A stretch of 7,507 nucleotides of DNA from NCBI GenBank assembly GCA_029961005.1, contig JASBVW010000059.1, positions 1-7,507 on the forward strand. The letters are read 5' to 3'. The position numbers were made by a program, and so were the translations under genes. Positions within the stretch are counted from its first letter, which is position 1. Every line of letters starts with the position of its first letter. This DNA is from Bacillota bacterium. Lineage in GTDB: Bacteria > Bacillota > UBA5301 > JASBVW01. Below are positions 1 to 6,831 of this stretch, in pieces. Below the pieces are notes generated by a model. It saw only the letters and a list, made by a program, of their open reading frames with translations, was not told the origin of the DNA and ran no database searches.

Positions 1-214
1 ACTCCCCCGCCGGGCAGCCTGAGATCTCTTCGGCTACCTTGGAGTGCAGGATGAGGTGCTTAATGTTCTTTTTCTTGGGTTTTTTTACCCCGCGCACCAG
101 GCCGTCGGCCACCAGCACAAAGGGCGCCTCCAGCAACCGCACGATCAAATACTTCTTATCTTTATCGCGGCCGGCGCGCGAGGTGACCAGTTGACCTACC
201 TTCGGTTCCTGCAT
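1..214 (-). CDS. KOW-domain putative RNA-binding protein, N-terminal part (cut by window edge)
   Basis: The frame starts at ATG 214, 20 bases after the map stop, with a GGAG site close by, and is still open at the window edge after 71 codons. It begins MQEPKVGQLVTSRAGRDKDK, then KYLIVRLLEAPFVLVADGL (about 21-39), a basic patch RGVKKPKKKNIKHL (about 41-54) and LHSKVAEEI. The opening, in which a Val-Gly-x-Leu-Val strand is followed by a Gly-Arg-Asp loop and a second strand, is the KOW/L14e-like fold that binds RNA. Short proteins of this type occur between map and infA in many Clostridia. The exact role is not established; binding to rRNA or the ribosome is inference. infA would be expected next but lies outside the window. 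Confidence 0.85.
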   Translation of the reverse strand, partial: MQEPKVGQLVTSRAGRDKDKKYLIVRLLEAPFVLVADGLVRGVKKPKKKNIKHLILHSKVAEEISGCPAGE

Positions 215-234
215 ACCTCTCCACCCCGAATACA

Positions 235-1002
235 TCATGACAGAGAGGTTAAGATCTGGGGGCCGTCGGCCGTAATCGCCACCGTGTGTTCAAAGTGCGC
301 CGACAGGCTCCCGTCTTCCGTCACCACCGTCCAACCATCCGCTTTCGTCTTGACGCCATACGCCCCCGCGTTCACCATAGGCTCAATGGCCAGGACCATG
401 CCCGGTTTTAAGCGAGGCCCGCGCCCCGGAGGACCGGCGTTGGGTACCGGCGGCGGCTCGTGCATCTGGCGCCCGATGCCGTGCCCCACCAGCTCCCGCA
501 CCACGGAGAAGCCGTGGGCTTCCACCCACTGCTGAATGGCGTGCGAGATGTCGCTCAGCCTGTTCCCCACCCTGGCCCGTTCAATCCCCTTTTCCAACGC
601 CTCTTCCGTCACCACCAAAAGGCGCGCCGCCTCCGGGGAGATCTCCCCTACCGGAAAGGTCCGGGCCGCGTCCCCGCAAAACCCATCCACGATGGCCCCC
701 ACGTCAATGCTGACGATCTGGCCTTCCTGCAACACCCGGGGGCCGGGAATGCCATGCACCACCTGGTTGTCCACCGAGGTACAGATGCTGGCCGGGAAAG
801 GCGTCCTGGCATGCTCCGGGCGATAACCTTTAAAGGCAGGCACCGCCCCCCACTCCCGGAGCAAGTCCTCCGCCGCTCTATCCAGCGCCCCCGTGGTGAT
901 GCCGGGACGGATCATCTCGCCCAGCTTTGCCAAAACCCGGGCCACCACCTGGCCCGCTTTCCGCATGGCTTTGATCTCTTGGGGCGATTTGAGGACGATC
1001 AT
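235..1002 (-). CDS. map: Methionine aminopeptidase, type I
   Basis: This enzyme removes the initiator methionine from new proteins when the next residue is small. The 255-residue length fits the short type Ia bacterial form without extra N-terminal domains. The five metal ligands can be matched: Asp100 (SIDVGA), Asp111 (GDAARTF), His174 (GHGIG), Glu207 (AIEPM) and Glu238 (HFEHT). The substrate-contacting His83 (VVHGIPG) and His181 (MHEPP) are also present. The start at 1002 overlaps the adk stop by four bases (ATGA), with AAGGAG (1008-1013) five bases before it, which implies coupled translation. Next comes the KOW protein, 20 bases beyond the stop. All catalytic residues are intact, so it should be active. 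Confidence 0.98.
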   Translation of the reverse strand: MIVLKSPQEIKAMRKAGQVVARVLAKLGEMIRPGITTGALDRAAEDLLREWGAVPAFKGYRPEHARTPFPASICTSVDNQVVHGIPGPRVLQEGQIVSIDVGAIVDGFCGDAARTFPVGEISPEAARLLVVTEEALEKGIERARVGNRLSDISHAIQQWVEAHGFSVVRELVGHGIGRQMHEPPPVPNAGPPGRGPRLKPGMVLAIEPMVNAGAYGVKTKADGWTVVTEDGSLSAHFEHTVAITADGPQILTSLS

Positions 1003-1655
1003 TCCTGCTCCTTCAGACCCAGCACAGTCTCTATGGCCAGCTCTACCTCATCGATGGAGGCCTCCCCGTCGATGCGGGTTAAGAGCCGGCGACGCTCGTA
1101 ATACTCCTCCAAAGGCCTGGTCTGCTCAAAATAGACCTGCAAGCGCCGTTGAATCGTGGCCTCCTGGTCATCCGGTCTCTGGTAAAGCTCACCCCCGCAG
1201 GAGTCACACACCCCCGGCTGCTGCGGGGGATTGTAGTCCAGGTGATACACCGCCCCGCAGACCCGGCAAGTCCGGCGGCGAGAAAGGCGCCGTACGAGGG
1301 CGGGCGGATCTACCTCCAGGTCGATCACCCGGTCCAGCGCCATTCCCAGCTCCGCGAGGATCTCATCTAAGGCTTTGGCCTGGGCTACGGTCCGGGGGAA
1401 GCCGTCCAAAATGAAGCTCCCCCTCTGCCTGAGCCTGGAGAGGCGCTCTCGCACCAGCCCGATTACCACCTCGTCCGGCACCAGCTCTCCCCGGTCCATG
1501 TACTCTTTGGCCTTCCTGCCCAGTTCCGTATCGGAATTGCGCGCGGCCCGCAAAATATCGCCGGTAGAGATGTAAGGCAACCCGTACTTCTCCACCAGGC
1601 GGGCGGCTTGGGTTCCTTTGCCGGCGCCGGGAGGCCCCAGCAGGATGATTCGCAT
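999..1655 (-). CDS. adk: Adenylate kinase, zinc-LID long form
   Basis: Adenylate kinase interconverts ATP and AMP with two ADP in the cytosol and keeps adenylate pools balanced. The 218-residue product is the long form. The P-loop GPPGAGKGT is at residues 7-15, the AMP-binding STGDILRAA at about 30-38, the DGFPRT motif at 84-89, and the LID domain at about 122-160. The LID carries Cys130, Cys133, Cys150 and Cys153, the four-cysteine zinc site seen in many Gram-positive and thermophilic enzymes. The RPDD sequence after it (160-163) is part of the catalytic arginine region. The ATG at 1655 has a GGAGG site nine bases upstream. The stop overlaps the map start (ATGA). Confidence 0.98.
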   Translation of the reverse strand: MRIILLGPPGAGKGTQAARLVEKYGLPYISTGDILRAARNSDTELGRKAKEYMDRGELVPDEVVIGLVRERLSRLRQRGSFILDGFPRTVAQAKALDEILAELGMALDRVIDLEVDPPALVRRLSRRRTCRVCGAVYHLDYNPPQQPGVCDSCGGELYQRPDDQEATIQRRLQVYFEQTRPLEEYYERRRLLTRIDGEASIDEVELAIETVLGLKEQE

Positions 1656-1672
1656 GCGCGTCCCCCTCCCCC

Positions 1673-2923
1673 TCAGCTGATGAATCCTTCATACCGCCGC
1701 ATCAGCAACTGAGCCTCGATCTGCATCATGGTATCCAAGGCCACACCCACCATGATGAGCAGGGAAGTCCCGCCGAAGTAAAAGCCCTGGAACTTGAAGA
1801 CCCCTGTAATGAGGAAAGGCGCCACCGCTATCGCCGCTAAGAAGAGCGCCCCTACCAAGGTGAGCCGGGAGAGGACGCGTTCCAGGTACTCCGCCGTGGC
1901 GCGCCCCGGGCGCAGACCGGGGATAAACCCGCCGTACTTTTTGATGTTATCCGCCACCTGAATTGAGTTGAAGGTGATGGCCGTATAAAAATAAGTAAAG
2001 AAGATGATCAGGATGACATAAACCAAAGCGTACCAAAACGACCCGTAACGCAAGTAATTGCTGTACTTGGCCAAGGCCGGCACCAACTGAAAGAGCGTCA
2101 GCGGAAAGGCCAAGACCGAGGAGGCGAAGATCACCGGTATGACCCCCGCGTGATTGATGCGCAGCGGTATATGCGTGCTCTGGCCGCCGTAAAGCCTCCG
2201 GCCGACCACGCGCTTGGCGTACTGGACCGGAATCCGCCGCTGGGCCTGCTGGATCACCACTACCCCTGCGATCAACAGAACCGCCACCAGGAGGAAGAGC
2301 AGCACGGCAAAGATGCTGACCCCACCTTCCCCCAGCGCCTGCGCGATGGAATAAGCAGTAGCCGGCAGCCTGGCCACGATGCCGAAGAAGATGAGCAGGG
2401 AAATGCCGTTTCCAATCCCCTGTTCCGAGATCTTCTCGCCCAGCCACATCAAGAACATGCTGCCCGCCGTGAGCGTGGTGATGATGAGCAAGGTCGAAGC
2501 AGGGCCGGGATTGATGACAAACTCCCGCACGTAAAGGAGCGTCCCGTAAGCCTGAATCACCGCCAGCACCAGCGTGCCCCAGCGGGTGTATTGGGCCATC
2601 TTCTTCCGCCCTTCGATCCCTTCCTTGGCCAGCTCTTCCAGGCGCGGAATAACCACCGTCAGCAGCTGCAGCACGATGGACGCCGTGATGTAGGGGTTCA
2701 CGCCCAGGGCAAAGATGGTAAACCGGCTCAGCGCGCCCCCGGTGAACAGGTCCAGCAGTCCAAAGACGCTCCCTTCTCCCATCTTGGCCGCCAGGCCCCG
2801 GGCGTCGATCCCCGGCGTGGGGATGAAGCTGCCGATGCGGAAGACCAGCAGCATGGCCAGGGTAAAGAGCATCTTGCGGCGCAGGTCTTCTATTTTAAAT
2901 GCGTTCTTCAGCGCCCCCAGCAC
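1673..2923 (-). CDS. secY: Preprotein translocase channel subunit SecY
   Basis: SecY is the membrane pore of the general secretion pathway; with SecE and SecG it passes proteins driven by SecA or the ribosome. The product has 416 residues, slightly shorter than the common 420-440. About ten hydrophobic segments are visible, near residues 17-37, 66-90, 113-133, 142-161, 170-190, 203-225, 258-282, 295-315, 353-373 and 381-400. Family marks are FRIGSFIPTPGID (about 28-40), the LGEKISEQGIGNGISLLIF signature (161-179), IPVQYAKRVVGRR in the cytoplasmic loop before segment 7 (231-243), and VADNIKKYGGFIPGLRPGRA in the loop before segment 9 (323-342), which contacts SecA or the ribosome. The start is GTG, immediately after the rplO stop. 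adk follows after 17 bases. Confidence 0.98.
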   Translation of the reverse strand: MLGALKNAFKIEDLRRKMLFTLAMLLVFRIGSFIPTPGIDARGLAAKMGEGSVFGLLDLFTGGALSRFTIFALGVNPYITASIVLQLLTVVIPRLEELAKEGIEGRKKMAQYTRWGTLVLAVIQAYGTLLYVREFVINPGPASTLLIITTLTAGSMFLMWLGEKISEQGIGNGISLLIFFGIVARLPATAYSIAQALGEGGVSIFAVLLFLLVAVLLIAGVVVIQQAQRRIPVQYAKRVVGRRLYGGQSTHIPLRINHAGVIPVIFASSVLAFPLTLFQLVPALAKYSNYLRYGSFWYALVYVILIIFFTYFYTAITFNSIQVADNIKKYGGFIPGLRPGRATAEYLERVLSRLTLVGALFLAAIAVAPFLITGVFKFQGFYFGGTSLLIMVGVALDTMMQIEAQLLMRRYEGFIS

Positions 2924-3364
2924 TTAAATCACCTCAACCTTTCCCCCGGCGCCCTCGATCTTCTCCACCGCCGAGCGGCTGGCCTGATGTACCCGCACCG
3001 TCAGGGCCTTCCCCGGCTCTCCCTGGCCGAGGAGCTTTACCCCATCCCCTACCTTTTTGATCAGCCCCTCCTCCAAGAGAAGCTCCGGGGTTATCACCGC
3101 CCCAGCCGGAAAGCGAGCCAGCTGGCCGACATTGACAATGGCATATTCCTTCTTAAAGATGTTGCGGAACCCGCGCTTAGGCAAACGCCTTTGCAGAGGG
3201 GTTTGGCCGCCTTCAAAGGCCGGGCCTTTACCTCCCCCGGAGCGCGCCTTTTGCCCTTTATGGCCCCTTCCGGCGGTCTTCCCCAAGCCGGAACCAATCC
3301 CCCGCCCGACCCGGCGGGGACTGGTGCGGGCACCCACCGGCGCCTTTAACGTATGGAGCTCCAT
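2924..3364 (-). CDS. rplO: 50S ribosomal protein L15
   Basis: L15 is a late-assembly 50S protein with an extended N-terminal tail that threads between rRNA helices. The 146-residue product has normal length. The N-terminal part is glycine-rich and basic: [20 protein letters not shown] (about 18-37), then [20 protein letters not shown] (about 42-61) and PKRGFRNIF (about 62-70). The globular C-terminal part ends with [20 protein letters not shown] (about 121-140) and KVEVI. The ATG at 3364 is preceded by a GGGGAGGGAG ribosome site. The TAA stop is directly followed by the GTG of secY with no intervening base. Confidence 0.98.
   Translation of the reverse strand: MELHTLKAPVGARTSPRRVGRGIGSGLGKTAGRGHKGQKARSGGGKGPAFEGGQTPLQRRLPKRGFRNIFKKEYAIVNVGQLARFPAGAVITPELLLEEGLIKKVGDGVKLLGQGEPGKALTVRVHQASRSAVEKIEGAGGKVEVI
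2928..2935 (-). promoter_or_regulatory. Ribosome binding site of secY inside the end of rplO
   Basis: GAGGTGAT on the coding strand is an eight-base match to the consensus complementary to the 16S rRNA tail. It lies within the last rplO codons, four bases before the secY GTG, and supports that start and coupling to rplO translation. Confidence 0.82.
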
Positions 3365-3366
3365 GC

Positions 3367-3414
3367 TTAAACTCCCTCCCCGGACCTGATGACTTTCAAC
3401 CAGTCCTGCCTCAT
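3367..3414 (-). other. 15-codon reading frame at the position of the missing rpmD
   Basis: Between rpsE and rplO, where rpmD (L30) is usually found, there are only 46 bases. They hold a tiny frame, [15 protein letters not shown], whose ATG overlaps the rpsE stop (ATGA) and whose TAA at 3367-3369 precedes the rplO start. LKV followed by RS faintly recalls the start of L30 (LKVTLVRS or similar), so it could be a remnant after internal deletion. The similarity is too short to prove this. The same bases also supply the rplO ribosome site (GGGGAGGGAG), which may be their only present job. I do not claim that it encodes a working protein. Confidence 0.3.
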
Positions 3415-3902
3415 TCCGCCGCTTTCCCCCGCAGCCGGGCCACTTCCTCTGCGCGCCTCAACTGTTTGAGGCCTTCTACGGTGGCCCGGACCACGTTGAT
3501 CGGGTTATTGCTGCCCAGCGACTTGGTCAGGACATCCCGCACTCCGGCCAGTTCCAGGATAGCCCGGACAGGCCCCCCGGCAATGACGCCGGTACCGGGT
3601 GTCGCCGGTTTAAGGAAGACCTTGCCCGCGCCGAAATGGCCCAGCACTTCGTGGGGAATGGTGGTGCCCACTATGGGAACCTCGATCATATGCTTTTTGG
3701 CATCTTCGATCCCTTTGCGAATAGCATCCGAGACCTCGCGCGCCTTGCCTAGGCCGGCCCCTACCCGCCCTTGCCGGTCACCCACCACCACCAGGGCGCT
3801 GAACGAGCGCGTCCGGCCGCCTTTCACCGTCTTGGAAACCGGATTGATGGAGACCACTCTCTCTTCCAGTTCCGCTTTATTTGCCTCCTCGTACCTGGCC
3901 AA
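3411..3902 (-). CDS. rpsE: 30S ribosomal protein S5
   Basis: S5 sits at the mRNA entry side of the 30S subunit and affects decoding accuracy. The 163-residue length is normal. The N-terminal double-stranded-RNA-binding-like domain shows [20 protein letters not shown] (about 16-35) and [20 protein letters not shown] (about 36-55). The C-terminal domain shows [40 protein letters not shown] and [19 protein letters not shown]. The start is TTG at 3902: AGGAGG lies seven bases upstream, and the next in-frame Met is far inside the protein. The TGA stop overlaps an ATG that opens a 15-codon frame where rpmD would be expected. Confidence 0.98.
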   Translation of the reverse strand: MARYEEANKAELEERVVSINPVSKTVKGGRTRSFSALVVVGDRQGRVGAGLGKAREVSDAIRKGIEDAKKHMIEVPIVGTTIPHEVLGHFGAGKVFLKPATPGTGVIAGGPVRAILELAGVRDVLTKSLGSNNPINVVRATVEGLKQLRRAEEVARLRGKAAE

Positions 3903-3909
3903 AACTTAT

Positions 3910-3915
3910 CCTCCT
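3910..3915 (-). promoter_or_regulatory. Ribosome binding site fixing the TTG start of rpsE
   Basis: AGGAGG on the coding strand lies seven bases before the TTG at 3902, with another GGAGG just upstream (3918-3922). This ideal spacing supports the unusual start codon. Confidence 0.85.
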
Positions 3916-3930
3916 CTCCTCCGGCCTCAC

Positions 3931-4299
3931 CTAAAACTTCAGCCCCGCCGCCCGCGCCGCCTCGGCCAGCTCTTTGATGCAGCCGTGGTAGATGTTTCCG
4001 CCCCGGTCGAAGACTACCGCCGTGATGCCTTTTTCCAGCGCTCGTTGCGCGATCAGCTTTCCTACCGCTGCCGCCGCTTGTTTGTTGCCGCAGTGGGTAA
4101 AGGCAGACCTCAGCTCCGGCTCCAACGTGGAGGCAGCAACTAAAGTGCGGCCAGCTTCATCGTCGATCACCTGGGCGTAAATGTGCCGCAGACTGCGATA
4201 AACTGAGAGGCGAGGCCGTTCAGGCGTCCCCACAACCTTTTTCCGCACCCGGAGATGACGCCTCCGGCGAGCTTCCTTGCGTCCAACCTTTTTTAGCAT
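3931..4299 (-). CDS. rplR: 50S ribosomal protein L18
   Basis: L18 binds 5S rRNA together with L5 and anchors it in the central protuberance. The 122-residue product fits the family's 115-122. It opens with a strongly basic stretch ([20 protein letters not shown], residues 3-22), then [24 protein letters not shown] (about 24-47), an Ala-rich helix [20 protein letters not shown] (about 71-90) and the closing [20 protein letters not shown] (about 98-117). The ATG at 4299 has a weaker GAGGGGAG-type ribosome site about eight bases upstream. rpsE follows after 28 bases. Confidence 0.98.
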   Translation of the reverse strand: MLKKVGRKEARRRRHLRVRKKVVGTPERPRLSVYRSLRHIYAQVIDDEAGRTLVAASTLEPELRSAFTHCGNKQAAAAVGKLIAQRALEKGITAVVFDRGGNIYHGCIKELAEAARAAGLKF

Positions 4300-4323
4300 C
4301 GCTCTACTCCCCTCGCCGCCACA

Positions 4324-4884
4324 CTATTTCTTTCCGCCTTTGCCGGCCTTGCCAGCCTTGCCGGCCTTCCGGCGCACGACTTCTCCTTCGTACTTAATCC
4401 CCTTCCCCAGGTAGGGTTCGACCTCCCGGACGGAGCGGATCCGCGCCGCCACCGCCCCTACCAGCTCCTTATCTATACCCTTGACCGTGACTTTGGTAGG
4501 GGTGGGGACCTCGATTTCAATCCCCTCCTCCGGTTCGATCTCCACCGGATGGGAATACCCCACCGTCAAGACCAACTTCTTCCCTTGCTTGGCCGCCCGG
4601 TAGCCCACGCCGCTGATCTCCAGGCTCTTTTCAAAGCCTTCGTGGACTCCCTTGACCATATTGGCTAGCAAGGCCCGCGTCAAGCCATGGAGGGCCCGAT
4701 CTTCCCTTTCTTCGCCCAGCCGGCTGACCCGGACCTCCCCATCCCCTACCTCGATCTTAACCCGGCGCGGCAGAGCCTTGGTCAGCACTCCTCGCGGGCC
4801 CTTGACGGTCACCACGTTCCCTTCCGCCACGGTAACCTGCACGCCAGCTGGGAGTTTAACGGGCATCCGACCTATTCTGGACAC
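4324..4884 (-). CDS. rplF: 50S ribosomal protein L6
   Basis: L6 binds 23S rRNA near the sarcin-ricin loop and the factor-binding region. It has two similar halves. Visible landmarks are [14 protein letters not shown] at the start, [10 protein letters not shown] (about 25-34), [19 protein letters not shown] (about 66-84), [20 protein letters not shown] (about 91-110) and the signature [20 protein letters not shown] (about 157-176). The length of 186 is slightly above the usual 178-182 because the tail extends as repeated Gly-Lys-Ala units encoded by a 9-bp repeat. The start is GTG at 4884 with a GGGGAGG site nine bases upstream. Gaps are 21 bases from rpsH and 24 to rplR. Confidence 0.98.
   Translation of the reverse strand: MSRIGRMPVKLPAGVQVTVAEGNVVTVKGPRGVLTKALPRRVKIEVGDGEVRVSRLGEEREDRALHGLTRALLANMVKGVHEGFEKSLEISGVGYRAAKQGKKLVLTVGYSHPVEIEPEEGIEIEVPTPTKVTVKGIDKELVGAVAARIRSVREVEPYLGKGIKYEGEVVRRKAGKAGKAGKGGKK
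4342..4368 (-). repeat. Three 9-bp tandem repeats encoding the L6 tail
   Basis: Three consecutive copies of AAGGCYGGC (coding strand) encode Lys-Ala-Gly units at the end of rplF; two copies are identical and the middle one differs by one base. A decayed partial copy may follow towards the stop codon. The basic tail lengthens L6 by a few residues. Such short repeats can gain or lose units by slippage. Confidence 0.8.
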
Positions 4885-4905
4885 GCTCTTCCGCCTCCCC
4901 TCGCA

Positions 4906-5303
4906 CTACCAGACGTAGCAGATAACTTCTCCGCCGATCCCCCGCTCGCGTGCCTGCTTATCGGTCATCACACCCTCGGAGGTAGAGAGCACGGCTATTC
5001 CCAAGCCTCCCAGAACCCGCGGAATCTCTTCCTTCCCCGCGTAGACCCGCAGCCCGGGCTTGCTGATGCGCTTCAAGCCGCTGATGACCCTCTCCTTTTT
5101 GGGGCCGTATTTGAGGAAGATGCGGAGCGTCCCTTGTTTGTTGTCGTTAATCAATTGCCAGTCCCTGATGAAGCCCTCTTCTTTCAAGATGCGGGCCAGT
5201 TCGGTCTTCATCTTGGAAGCCGGGACATCACCGATGGGTGATAAACAGAGCTGGCGTTCCGAATCCGCGTCAGCATATCAGCAATCGGGTCGGAAACGGC
5301 CAT
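4906..5303 (-). CDS. rpsH: 30S ribosomal protein S8, interrupted by an apparent one-base frameshift
   Basis: S8 binds the central domain of 16S rRNA and is an essential assembly protein. Translation from the ATG at 5303 gives [20 protein letters not shown], the classic S8 start, but runs into TGA at 5208-5210 after 31 codons. The rest of S8 ([20 protein letters not shown] onward, through [20 protein letters not shown] to GGEVICYVW) is intact in another frame down to the TAG at 4906. Adding one base around 5229-5241 restores 132 residues, the usual family length. The ATG at 5303 has a GGAGG site eight bases before it; the internal ATG at 5211 has none and would lose the N-terminal RNA-binding part. 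I see no classical slippery heptamer. A sequencing or assembly error is most likely; a genuine mutation or programmed shift is less so. Confidence 0.93.
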
Positions 5304-5330
5304 CCGAACAACCTCCCTCCCAAACCTGGT

Positions 5331-5516
5331 TTACCAGCTGGCCTTGGTAATGCCGGGCAGCTCGCCGCGCAGAGCCAGCCGGCGGAAACAGATGCGGCAC
5401 ATCCGAAAGCGCCGCATATACGCTCGCGGGCGCCCGCAGAGAGGGCAACGGTTGTGTTGGCGCACGCGAAACTTGGGCGGGCGCAGCGCTTTGGCAATCA
5501 TCGACTTTTTGGCCAT
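5331..5516 (-). CDS. rpsN: 30S ribosomal protein S14, zinc-binding type Z
   Basis: S14 joins the head of the 30S subunit late in assembly, next to S3, S10 and S19. At 61 residues this is the short zinc-dependent form, not the roughly 100-residue zinc-free form. The zinc ligands are visible: Cys24 and Cys27 (CPLC) and Cys40 and Cys43 (CRIC). The [17 protein letters not shown] start and the [15 protein letters not shown] end are typical. The ATG at 5516 has a very good AAGGAGG site seven bases upstream. rplE lies 23 bases before it and rpsH starts 27 bases after it. Some bacteria keep a second zinc-free copy elsewhere for zinc starvation; none is visible in this window. Confidence 0.98.
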   Translation of the reverse strand: MAKKSMIAKALRPPKFRVRQHNRCPLCGRPRAYMRRFRMCRICFRRLALRGELPGITKASW

Positions 5517-5539
5517 GGAAGTTCCTCCTTCGTCCGAGT

Positions 5540-6091
5540 TTAGGCGCGTAACGGCATGCCCAGCAGGCGGAGGAGCTCCGCTGCCTCTTCATCGGTGCGG
5601 GCGGTGGTGACGATAGCCACGTCCATCCCGCGAATCTTGTCGATCGAATCGTAATCGATCTCGGGAAAGATCAGCTGCTCTTTCAAACCCAAAGAGTAGT
5701 TCCCCCGCCCGTCGAAAGACTTCATCGAAAGGCCCCGGAAATCCCGAATGCGCGGCAGGGCCACATTCAACAGCTTATCCATAAATTCGTACATCCGGTT
5801 GCCGCGCAGGGTCACCTTGGCCCCGATCGCCATGCCTTGCCGCACTTTAAAGGCAGCAATTGACTTCTTGGCCCGGGTGATCACCGGCCTCTGGCCGCTG
5901 ATAGCCATCAGATCCCGTACCGCCGCATCCATGGCTTTGGCGTCAGCAATAGCATCCCCTACCCCCATGTTGATGACCACCTTTTCCAACTTAGGAACCT
6001 GCATGGGGTTCTTGTAGCCGAACTTCTTCATCAACTCAGGAACCACTTCCTGGCGGTAACGGGTCTTCAGCCTCGGTTCCTTTCGCTCCAT
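5540..6091 (-). CDS. rplE: 50S ribosomal protein L5
   Basis: L5 binds 5S rRNA and, with L18, forms the 5S particle of the central protuberance; it also touches P-site tRNA. The protein is 183 residues, near the family norm of about 180. Seen in order: [37 protein letters not shown] (about 33-48), an [20 protein letters not shown] segment (about 65-84), [20 protein letters not shown] (about 90-109) and [19 protein letters not shown] (about 130-148). The open frame extends 22 codons further upstream into rplX, but those codons look unlike L5. The ATG at 6091 has an AGGAGG site before it, so I use that start. The gap to rplX is 16 bases. Confidence 0.98.
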   Translation of the reverse strand: MERKEPRLKTRYRQEVVPELMKKFGYKNPMQVPKLEKVVINMGVGDAIADAKAMDAAVRDLMAISGQRPVITRAKKSIAAFKVRQGMAIGAKVTLRGNRMYEFMDKLLNVALPRIRDFRGLSMKSFDGRGNYSLGLKEQLIFPEIDYDSIDKIRGMDVAIVTTARTDEEAAELLRLLGMPLRA

Positions 6092-6102
6092 GACCGGCGC
6101 AC

Positions 6103-6108
6103 CCTCCT
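6103..6108 (-). promoter_or_regulatory. Ribosome binding site of rplE overlapping the rplX stop
   Basis: AGGAGG on the coding strand begins in the last base of the rplX TGA stop (6108-6110) and sits 11 bases before the ATG at 6091. It decides between this start and the longer open frame that would begin at 6157. Confidence 0.78.
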
Positions 6109-6434
6109 CAATCGATCCTCTTCCCACAGCGACGGCAGACGCGCAGGCGCGCGCCATCGGGGGTTACCTCATGGCCTACCCTGGTAGGGCGTTCACAACT
6201 GGGGCAGACCGGCATCACTTTACTCAGGGCCAGAGGAGCCGGCCGCTCAATCACCCCTCCCTGCGGCATCTCGCGGGTAGGCTTGGCGTGTTTCTTGACG
6301 ATATTAACCCCTTCCACGACCACCTTGCCGTCGCGGGGCAGAACCTGCAAAACTTTGCCGCGCTTGTCGCGGTCTTTCCCCGAAATAACCTGAACCAGGT
6401 CGCCCTTCTTAACGTGCGCATTGGCCTTAGCCAA
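6108..6434 (-). CDS. rplX: 50S ribosomal protein L24, with zinc-ribbon cysteines
   Basis: L24 is an assembly initiator for the 50S subunit and ends up near the exit tunnel. The 108-residue product has the KOW motif early on ([20 protein letters not shown], about residues 9-28), then [15 protein letters not shown] (about 38-52) and [15 protein letters not shown]. The C-terminal part holds two CxxC pairs (Cys77/Cys80 and Cys100/Cys103), a likely zinc ribbon that many but not all L24 proteins keep. The start codon is TTG, chosen because a strong repeated GGAGG site lies just upstream and no in-frame ATG is available before the KOW motif. The TGA stop overlaps the ribosome binding site of rplE. 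Confidence 0.97.
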   Translation of the reverse strand: MAKANAHVKKGDLVQVISGKDRDKRGKVLQVLPRDGKVVVEGVNIVKKHAKPTREMPQGGVIERPAPLALSKVMPVCPSCERPTRVGHEVTPDGARLRVCRRCGKRID

Positions 6435-6439
6435 GGCTT

Positions 6440-6450
6440 CCTCCTCCTCC
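6440..6450 (-). promoter_or_regulatory. Ribosome binding site fixing the TTG start of rplX
   Basis: GGAGGAGGAGG on the coding strand gives an AGGAGG core five or eight bases from the TTG at 6434. It justifies a rare TTG start for rplX. Confidence 0.82.
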
Positions 6451-6451
6451 C

Positions 6452-6820
6452 CTAAATCACCTCGGGAGCCAGCGAGACTATCTTCATAAAATCGCGCTCG
6501 CGCAGTTCCCTGGCCACCGGCCCAAAGATGCGCGTCCCCCGGGGATTCTTCTGGTTGTCAATGATGACCGCCGCATTCTCGTCAAACTTGATGTACGAAC
6601 CGTCGGGGCGGCGCAACTCCTTGGTGGTCCGCACCACTACCGCTTTGACTACCTCGCCCTTTTTGACCATCCCGCCCGGCACGGCCTCTTGAACGGAGGC
6701 CACGATGATATCGCCTACCCGGGCATAACGCCTCTTGGACCCTCCCAGGACGCGGATGCAGAGCAGTGACTTGGCTCCCGTATTATCGGCTACGTTAAGG
6801 ACGCTTTCCTGCTGAATCAC
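6452..6820 (-). CDS. rplN: 50S ribosomal protein L14
   Basis: L14 binds 23S rRNA at the subunit interface and contributes to bridges with 16S rRNA. The 122-residue length is exactly usual. It starts [17 protein letters not shown] and contains [15 protein letters not shown] (about 37-51), [19 protein letters not shown] (about 63-81), the [10 protein letters not shown] segment (about 83-92) and the [15 protein letters not shown] signature (about 98-112), closing with [10 protein letters not shown]. The start codon is GTG. It is supported by an AAGGAGG site upstream (6832-6838, about 11 bases away) and by the universal MIQ opening. rplX follows after 17 bases. Confidence 0.98.
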   Translation of the reverse strand: MIQQESVLNVADNTGAKSLLCIRVLGGSKRRYARVGDIIVASVQEAVPGGMVKKGEVVKAVVVRTTKELRRPDGSYIKFDENAAVIIDNQKNPRGTRIFGPVARELRERDFMKIVSLAPEVI

Positions 6821-6831
6821 GGCGCCTCTGG

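Noticed and set aside
460..1101. Plus-strand open frames opposite map and adk
   Set aside because: The minus-strand genes have all catalytic motifs intact; the opposite frames show no family features.
2150..3349. Long open frame of 399 codons on the plus strand
   Set aside because: It lies opposite secY and rplO, resembles no known protein, and is rich in Pro, Arg and His as expected of a GC-rich antisense shadow.
3466..4143. Plus-strand open frame opposite rpsE and rplR
   Set aside because: Composition-driven shadow of conserved minus-strand genes, with no ribosome site support.
4906..5211. A 101-residue S8 starting at the internal ATG 5211
   Set aside because: It lacks a ribosome binding site and the conserved S8 N-terminus, which is present just upstream in another frame. 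The ATGA overlap with the premature stop looks like coupling but arises from the normal AAG-ATG-AAG codons.
6085..6135. S8 translational operator near the rplX-rplE junction, as in E. coli
   Set aside because: In E. coli S8 represses the operon at rplE, but I could not make out a convincing copy of the S8 rRNA binding helix here by eye.
6092..6157. 22-codon N-terminal extension of L5
   Set aside because: It overlaps rplX, is unlike any L5 start, and a good ribosome site precedes the ATG at 6091.
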